This document shows, piece after piece, positions 46,601 through 55,600 of a stretch of DNA of 64,000 bases. How positions within the stretch are numbered: the stretch's first letter is position 1; each line of letters starts with the position of its first letter. The stretch is from Incurvaria masculella (Eukaryota > Arthropoda > Insecta > Lepidoptera > Incurvariidae): positions 10,844,077-10,908,076 of the forward strand of contig OX335646.2 in the NCBI GenBank assembly GCA_946894095.1. Reading direction: 5' to 3'. The position numbers and the translations under genes are program-made. The notes below the pieces were generated by a model, which worked only from the letters and a program-made list of their open reading frames with translations, ran no database searches and was not told where the DNA came from.

Positions 46601-49600
46601 GTATGGTTCCTTAGTTTTTAAATCAAATAAAATCAAAGAAACCTTACAGCTAATCTTAGATTATTACATGATATTATTTTAATATTTTTAAGCCAATGAC
46701 AAAGTTTGATTGTTTACAAATTTCTGAAATGTCATGCATCATACTCTAAATTAATAAGTATTTTGATCTGATTTGAGTATTTTGACGGGAGTGGCGATCA
46801 AAACTCATTCATATGACGACACCGTAGCGCAAGAATTCGGGACGCGCAACATCGAATTTCAGTTGCACAAACAGCACTATACAGCACTATACAGAATGTT
46901 AAAGGGCTTATGGTACAAACTTTAACCAGGTTGTATTGGAAGTACGATTTTATGTTAAGTAGTACCACAAAATGTTATCTAGCTTTTTCCTCCAAACATG
47001 TCCAGGAATACATGGTTAACGTTTGGACTATAAGACCGTTAATCTAGCATCCTGTCTAACGTGCCATTGGAGTTCGAGAACATATAGTTAGCGAATTGAA
47101 CTAACTTCATGGTACAATAAATAGAATTAAAAGTCACGAAAATATGGAAAAATAAAACAGATGGTGGGGTCTCCGTAACACGTACACAGGCAATGTGGGT
47201 GCGGGTAATAGTGGGATAATTAATAGCCGTGTGTTCATGATGGCATAATGTTTATGTGCCCTTACTAAAGTGTTTAAAGTCATCTTTCAAGTGTTGCTTC
47301 CAGTTCCGTGGCACGCGTGAGTCCTCGAATGCAGGCTTGGCGGCCTGCTCAAACCAGCCCACCATGAGGCTGCCTTGCCACTCCCGGCAGTACAGGTGCG
47401 AGTCATAGTCCCTGAGGCAGGGCACGTTTGAATCATCAATCAGGATATCAGTTGTAGCATAGAAGTGTTGGGCTGGATAAGCCGGAACCGTTACCTGTAA
47501 TCAGAATTTAATAACCTGTAATATCGGGCGGGACGGCATTTAATTTTGCAAGGGCATCAATAAGACCACACAGAATTAAAACTTTCCTATTTCCTTTACA
47601 AATCCCAGTGAAGGTCTTGGCGAATGGCCTTAGGAGAGAGCGCAACAGTCGTGTAGATCCCTAAGGCAAGGCTGGATTGGACTAACCTTCTCGAGGTTGC
47701 TGCCTGTTCAGGCTCGATTCCCTCCGAAACGGGTATAACGGAAACCACCAGCCGAAATCCTCCAACTATATAATAAATATGCTTAATATATCACATGTTC
47801 CTCATCCACCTTCCTCTCCTTATTCCTTCCTCTCCCCAAGTACACACACATACATAACACGTATCATACATATACACAATCACTCACTCAGCAAACACTT
47901 GCATTCCATCACTCACACACTTGTATACACATACACACATTTACACTAACAAGCACTAACACAAAAACACAACTCCAACTAAATAATGGAAGCGAAATGT
48001 AAAGAATTATTACCCCAGGAGGGTACCTCCGCCTCTGGTGGGGGGGAATCCCTCCCCGAGCTTCGCTCGGGCTGCCCCTCGTATTCTGGGGGGGGCAACA
48101 TCTCGCACACATCCAGGAGCGTCTCAACGTCGCTCCTGGATGTCAGTGGTCTGGCGGAAAGCCTGCCACACACATCAATAAAAACACATGCTTCAGACTT
48201 GTGGCGGATTGTGCCGTCCCATGCCGCAAAGCGCCGGGCCAGACGAGCGCTGTTAGCGAAGTCAGGACCGCCGGCCCCACCCGCCACAATGTCTGCTGAC
48301 ATACACCCTGCGACGGGTAAACGGGGGAAACCGCGTTTACCTCGAGCAGGCACTAACACACCCACACCTGTTGCTGGTGCAAGCTGTGGCTCCTCGGAGC
48401 CCGCCGACGCCGGCAACAGAAATACACCTGCTGCCGGTGCCCTCTGTGGCCCTTCGGGGCTCGCTGGCGTCGGCAACAATAACTCTACACCTGCTGCCGG
48501 TGCAGGCTGTGGTCCCTCGGGACCCGCCGACGCTGACAACAGAAACACACCTGCTGCCGGTGCCCTCTGTGGACCTTCGGGACCCGCTGACGCCGGAAAC
48601 AGAAAATCACACGCAGCCAGAACACGCAGTGGCCCCTTGGGGCCCACGGACACCGGCAGCGGGGCAAAGCAGCGGACGACGGAGGGATCCAAACCGGGAG
48701 CCAGCCGCGGGGACGTCGCCTCGAGACGTGAGGCACCCAACCGGGAGCCCAACCTCAGGCAGCCATCAAATACCCACGCGGAAGGCCACCGGCAGCGATC
48801 ACCCAACGCAGCCCAGCACCAGCATACTGTGACACCAAAGGGTAAGCGAGCTCGGCGGAAGGCAGCGAAGAGGGCGCGTCTGGATGACACATCGTCGCCA
48901 AGAGGTGACTCAAAGCGCGCTAAAACCGAAGCACCCAGAGCAGGTTCGTTGGGCTACGCAGATATGATACAATCAAATTTGTTTGTAGCCATTACCACCA
49001 AACCTGCCATTGCCCTTACCGAAGCACACGCAGACCTGCTCAAGAAATCTCTCTACAAGAGAATCCTCGAAGCGGTGCTGAGTGTTCCCGAGGACAACGC
49101 CATGACTGCCTTTGCACCAGCATTCCGAGGTAAGCCCTTACTCAGTGAGGGCGTGCTTAAGGTAGGGTGCGAAGATGACCAGTCACTGCAGTGGCTGAAA
49201 TCAACGGTAGCGAAGATGCCCCAGATCAGCGAAGGGATCTCTCTGACGGTCATACCACAGTCGGAGATCACAAAGCAGGTGAAAGCCGGCCTTCTGCTGC
49301 CCACGGATCACAACGAGATCACCGAAATACACAGGGTCCTCTGTGCGCAGAATCCCTGGTACAATATCAGGACCTGGACATTGACCAGCGCCAGCATCCA
49401 AGAAGAGAAAGGTTTGTTCCTCACTCTCAATATACCAGAGGCTGAGATCGAGAAGATCACCAAACGGAACAGGCGTGTTGCGTTTGCCATGGGTAGTGTA
49501 TACGTCAGATACTTCACTGCCCGCGGCCTCAGCGACACCCCGCCTGATACCAAGAAGGCCACATCCACCGAAACGGCCAGATCTTCCACAACATCCGGAG

Positions 49601-52600
49601 ACGGTGCGCCTGCTGCTAGCGCCACCGCCAGTGACAACAAAATGGGTTCGGAGGTGGAAACTGAGGACGAAGATGGCATCCTCGGATCACCAACCCATTA
49701 AAGTTATACAGACCAACCTCCAGCACAAGCAGATCGCGGCGGCTACACTACGCAGAACGCTGGAGGTAAATCAAGAGACCATAGCCCTAATTCAAGAGCC
49801 GTGGATTAGGAAGGACAAAATATGTGGTCTCGGCAACATCGGTGGTAAGTTAATGCTAAATACCGCCGTACAAAATCCACGAACTTGTATTTACATGCCT
49901 CGTAATATAACTGCTGTTCTCATTAATCAGTACTGTTCCAGAGACATTACAGCGGTAAAAATTGAGAACAGCCCGAACACACCCTCGCTAGTACTAGCCT
50001 CGGTCTACATGCCCGGAGAAGAGGACATCCCCTCCAAGCAACTGGCCGAGCTAGTACAGCACTGCGAAGAGAACAGCTGGGACATCGTCATCTCAGCAGA
50101 CTGCAACGCCCATCATCCTCTCTGGGGCAGCGCATCAGCCAACAAAAGAGGTGAGCATCTCACAGAGTATCTCTTCACCACCAATCTGTCAATACTGAAT
50201 GTGGGCGCCGAGCCAACCTTTGTCAGTTCCAGATACCAAACAATAATAGACATCACGCTGGCATCGAGTGGGGCGGCAGAGCTTGTTTCAGACTGGCAAG
50301 TTTCACCGGAGCCATCCTTCTCGGACCATAGGCGAATCTGTTACACAATAACAGCACATACACACGAGCCGGTACCTAGGAGGAACCCCCGTAAAACCGA
50401 CGTAACCAGGTATAAAGCTCTTCTCAATGACCAAATTCATCAAATCTTGGGATCTTCTCTTAAAGATATGACCCATGACGCTAGCAACATTGAGCACAAT
50501 GTAAGTATTCTAACCAACTATATAACAACCTGTTATGAACAATCATGTCCACTCACGCCTCCCAAACAATGGGGAAAAAATCACTGGTGGGGGCCAGAAC
50601 TTGAGGGGCTGAGGCAAAACCTGAGGAGACTGTTCAACCGGGCAAAAAACACTAGAGTGGAAGAAGACTGGGACACGTACAAGAAAGCCCAATACTTCTA
50701 CAAGAAACGGATCAGATTCCGCAAAAGGGAAACCTGGCGACGATTCTGTGAAAACATAAACTCTACAAGCGAGGCCAGTAGAATAAAAAAGCTCCTCTCA
50801 AGCGAAGGAAACCACTCTATAGGAACACTAAAAAAACCAGATGGATCCTATACAAACAATGATGAAGAAGTCAGCAAAACACTTCTTGAAGCACATTTCC
50901 CAGGCTGCAAGATAACAGATGACAAAACATGGGCAGGGGAGACCTTTAAACAGCCAAAGACTGCGGACTGGCAAATAGCCAACGAAGTAGTCACAAAAGA
51001 GAAAGCTATTTGGGCAATCAACAGCTTCCAACCGTTCAAATCACCAGGCCTGGATGGCATCTGCCCTGCACTACTGCAATGGGGCCTACCAACAATTACG
51101 GACCAACTCGTGGAAATCTTCAGAGCCTGCTTGGCCCATAATTATATACCTTGCCTGTGGAGAGAAGTGAAAGTGGTATTTTTACCTAAACCTGGAAAGA
51201 GTGACTACACACAGGCAAAGTCATACAGACCCATCAGCCTTACCTCCTTCATGCTGAAGGCATTGGAAAGACTGATAGACAGACATCTCAGGGACGGTGC
51301 TCTAAATGACATACCACTTCATCCCAGCCAACATGCATATAGAACAGGAAGATCAACTGAGTCAGCTCTACACGAGGTAGTGACCAAAGTAGAACTGGCA
51401 CTTTCAAACAAAAGCTCCACCCTAGGGGTCTTCATAGATATTGAAGGGGCTTTCGACAAAACAAATTTTAACAGCATAAGCCAGGCGCTTAACAGATTTG
51501 GAGCTGCACCGACCATTTCGGGGTGGATAAGAAATCTCCTTATGTTAAGAGCCATACAGTTCACAATAAATAGTACCACGAGGGGAGTAGTGGCGAAAGG
51601 CTGTCCACAGGGAGGTGTTCTTTCACCCCTGCTCTGGAATATCGTGGTGGACAGCCTTATCACGAGCCTAAACGAAAAGGGACATAAGACTGTTGGCTAT
51701 GCAGACGATATCACGATTCTGATTAGTGGCAAATCGGAAAAAGTACTTTTCAACGTAATGAGATCGGCTCTAAGAATCGTAGAGAACTGGTGTGAAGGGA
51801 ATGCACTCTCAGTAAATCCAAACAAAACAGGACTTATTCTCTTCACGAACAAGAGGAAGTTAGAAGACATGAAACTGCCAAAACTTTTTGGCATAGAATT
51901 ATCCCTATCAACAGAAGTCAAATATCTGGGTGTAATCCTTGATAGCAAGATGAACTGGAATAAACATCTCGAAGACAAAACAAAGAAGGCGTGCATCTCC
52001 TTCTGGCAGTGCAAGAGAATGCTCGGGAAAAAATGGGGCTTAAAACCCTCCATAACACTCTGGCTATACACTGCTGTAATTCGACCAACCATAACCTACG
52101 GCGCAGTAGTATGGTGGCCTAGGACGGAACTGAGCACCGTAAAAGCAAAACTCCAAAGTCTGCAACGCCTTGCGTGCGTTGCAACGACAGGCTGCATGAG
52201 AACAACTCCTACACAGGCACTAGAGGTAATACTTGATCTAAGACCTCTACACCTGCATGTTCAGCAGGAAGCCGCTACAGCAGCTCTCCGGCTGAGAGCC
52301 GCAGGAACCTGGAAACAAAATCATGGAGTCCCTCACGCACGGATTATGACAGAATTCATGAACCATGTACCCATGCTCTCGGCAATCTGTGACAAGATTT
52401 CTACCAACCATATCTTTAAAAGAAACTATCACATCCAACTGAAGGAAGAACTCGCAGACCAATCAGGGGTGAGAGAAATCCGAATCTACACAGATGGATC
52501 AAAAACAATTTCGGGAACTGGAGCGGGTGTCTTCTCCCGAGATGCGAACATCAACATCTCAACAACCCTAGGCGCCTTTAACACCATATTCCAGGCAGAA

Positions 52601-55600
52601 TGTGTGGGAATAATTCGAGCCGCAGAGGCAATCAAAACCAGGAAGATGCACGACTATAAGATAAGAATTATCTCAGATAGCGCATCTGTATTAAACGCAC
52701 TGAAAAATAACAAAGTTAACTCGGGCTTGATTCTAGAATGTCATTGCGCCCTAGAAGAAGTAGCGAGAAACAATCACGTAACTTTGCAGTGGATAAGAGG
52801 ACACAGTGGCTCTGTGGGTAATGACGCTGCAGATGAACTGGCCAAACGAGGATCCAGTACAGTACTAATGGGTCCAGAACCGATAGTACCTATACCATTT
52901 AGTCAACTCAAAAACTGGCTACAAGATAGAACCAAGATGCTTCACAATACCGGATGGAAACACCTGGTAGATTGCAGGCAGGCCAGAGAGGTCATCCCAT
53001 CCCTCAATAAGCGCCTCACGCACAAGCTGTTGCATCTGAAAAGAAATGATCTACGCACAATGGTGGGAACAATGACAGGACATTGTTCACTCAACAAGCA
53101 CCTCCATAACCTGGGGGTGACGGACAGCCCTCTATGTCGTGGCTGCATGGAGACAACGGAAACAACCGCCCATGTACTGTTGGAGTGCAAGAGTGTGGCC
53201 GACCATCGGGCGCAGACCCTAGGAGCACCGGGATCCCTTGCAGAGGCCTGTGGTAATGTAAAGGGTATGCTGGACTTCTGGGACGAGCTGGGATGGCTTA
53301 CATAGTCACCTTTGTTACGCACAATGGCCTCTCTGTGAAGTAGGCTTAGCGCGGAAAACATTTTGCCCAACTAACTAACTAACTAACCTGTAATATCACA
53401 TTGACTTTAGAATTCAAGCTGTGGGCATTTATGCACAAACTGTCTCGAAACGTACAGCTTGTGGTGGAGGAGCTAGATAGCACTTGCATTTCATGCGAGA
53501 GGTTATGGGTTCAAATCCTTGCCCCTGTAGCTGTAGATTATTCGCTGTAGTAGACGTCTCACTCAAAATACGGCCATAGCCAATGTGTCAATCTACGTGT
53601 GGCTAAGACTGAGATAAATAGTCGTAACAGAAGTAAAACTAACAAGTAATACTTTGTGATGTCAATTTGCATTACTTTGAGATTTCGTCCATACAAAATG
53701 TGTTAAAGTGATGTTACAAAGTACCACTTTTCTTTGGCCTTAGTATTCCCCGCCTTGTTATCCCAGTCCTGTTACAGCAGGGCCAAGATATCATCCTATC
53801 CATTCTGGTAAACATATTCAGGGCAAGTTTTGCCTAGGGATCAACCTAAGCTGAAATCAACTCAGAGTAATTCCCAGAGCTCTAACAGGCCACTGTAACC
53901 TTGACAGATTCTGTCAGGCAGGTTCTGTCTTGAACAAGAGAAGACACTGATCCTCCTTCTGTGCGACTGTGGACCATTAATTCACAAAAGAAATGCCATC
54001 CTTGGGTGATACTTACTAGACCCAGATGATATCAAAGTCATCACACCTAAAAAAAATCCTGCACTTCCTGAAGTAGGCAGAAATAGAGGTGAACTATAAG
54101 AAGGAAGAAGTCACAATAGATCTGGAAAGGTCGCAATGACAGCGAGGCTAAAAAGCTTGACTAACTTCAAATAATAATAATAGCCTTAGTTTTTGTTACG
54201 ACTATTTATCTGAGCCTAAGGGCCAAGTTTTCAATCCTCAGATAGTACTTATCGGACTGATAGCACAAATTGACGTTGGTCAAAAGACGGATAGTCATTG
54301 CCGGAGAAGTATATATTCTATCACAATTATCTGACTATAATTTTACTAAAAAAACATATGGACTTACTATATCGGATGGATAAGCATAAGAGTAAATAAA
54401 TCCATCTAATAGTTATTTGGCTGTTTCTGTGGCAATTGAAAAATCAGCGCTAAGACTAATAAAAAGTAGTACTTTATAACGTCACTTTGCATTATTTTAT
54501 GATTTCGTTCATACGAAATGTGTCAAAGTGACGTCACAAAGTATTACTTTTCGTTAGTCTTAGTTTCTGTTACGACTATTTATCTCAGCTATCTCAATTT
54601 TTGTTTTTATAACTGTTGCTTGGAAAAAAAACTGTGTACTGGATGGAAAACACAGAATTTTTTCATTGCCGTTGCGACCATCGTTTATTCAATGCGATGG
54701 TTACAACCAGGGGAGATTAACCCTACCACCTCGTAAGTAAGGAAGGGGACCTACAATTTAATGTGGAATCCGAACGATGAACAACGAATCCCTGAGTCCG
54801 CTATTCTAAATGCACGAGAAGAAAAGAAAAATGCAGTGGACCTACATGTATTATTTTTACGTGCCAGAACCTACAGCACAAAATACCGAAATATGACTGT
54901 AACTTTTTACTATAAATGCAAAAAAAAATATTGATATTTTTCAGTGCACTTTATTATAGTTATATTTTTTTAACTATTAAAAAACTATTGAAAATTCCCA
55001 AAAATATTTTTTTGCAGGAACCATATACTTTGTAAGATTTTAATGCATGCCGAAGGCCGATTGCAGAATTAGTGTCTTCTATACATCAACCTTAACTTAA
55101 TCAGTCCATGTCAGAGTGGGACATGTTGATTGATAATTGCAGATATCATCACAGAATAGTCGACATCACCATTGCGTATCGTGATAAGTCTAATTCTACA
55201 ATAGGCTTTTGGTACATTTATAAAAAACAATCTATAAAGATATCTCCTGTAAAAAAAAGTTTTTGATAATAATAGTTCCTTAAACCTTCACCAACCAGTC
55301 ACAGCTACCAGCAATCTTCTTCTAAGCCCCGGTTGCACGAAGAAACGGCCGAGTTAATCTATGTTCAAACACGTCACTTTTAGTGATCCGCAAAGAGTTC
55401 CTTCCATACTGTCCACACAAAGTTACGTGTTTGATCATACTTTGGCGTTGATTTTGATTTTTTGGTCTTTCGTGCACTCGGCCCTAAATCTACATTATAC
55501 TACAGTCCACATCTCGATCCTGTGCTCCAGAGGTACTGAAGGGGAGTATTAAGCATCAGTTAAGCTTTCCTCATTATTTATCTATATTTATCCTTTCTAC

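Larger units (their letters stand above)
47526..53383 (+). mobile_element. Full-length LOA/Baggins-like LINE, antisense in PDPR intron 1
   Basis: About 5.86 kb with a perfect 14-bp target duplication, TAACCTGTAATATC (47512-47525 and 53384-53397). It has a 5'UTR of about 460 bp, two overlapping open ORFs, a short 3'UTR, and a tail of AACT repeats. Intact frames and a perfect duplication mark a recent insertion. The clade is inferred from the endonuclease-RT-RNase H order and the motifs. Confidence 0.88.

Noticed and set aside
48371..48890. Antisense and +1 ORFs over the ORF1 repeat region
   Set aside because: They come from the repetitive GC-rich sequence of ORF1; no domain in them.
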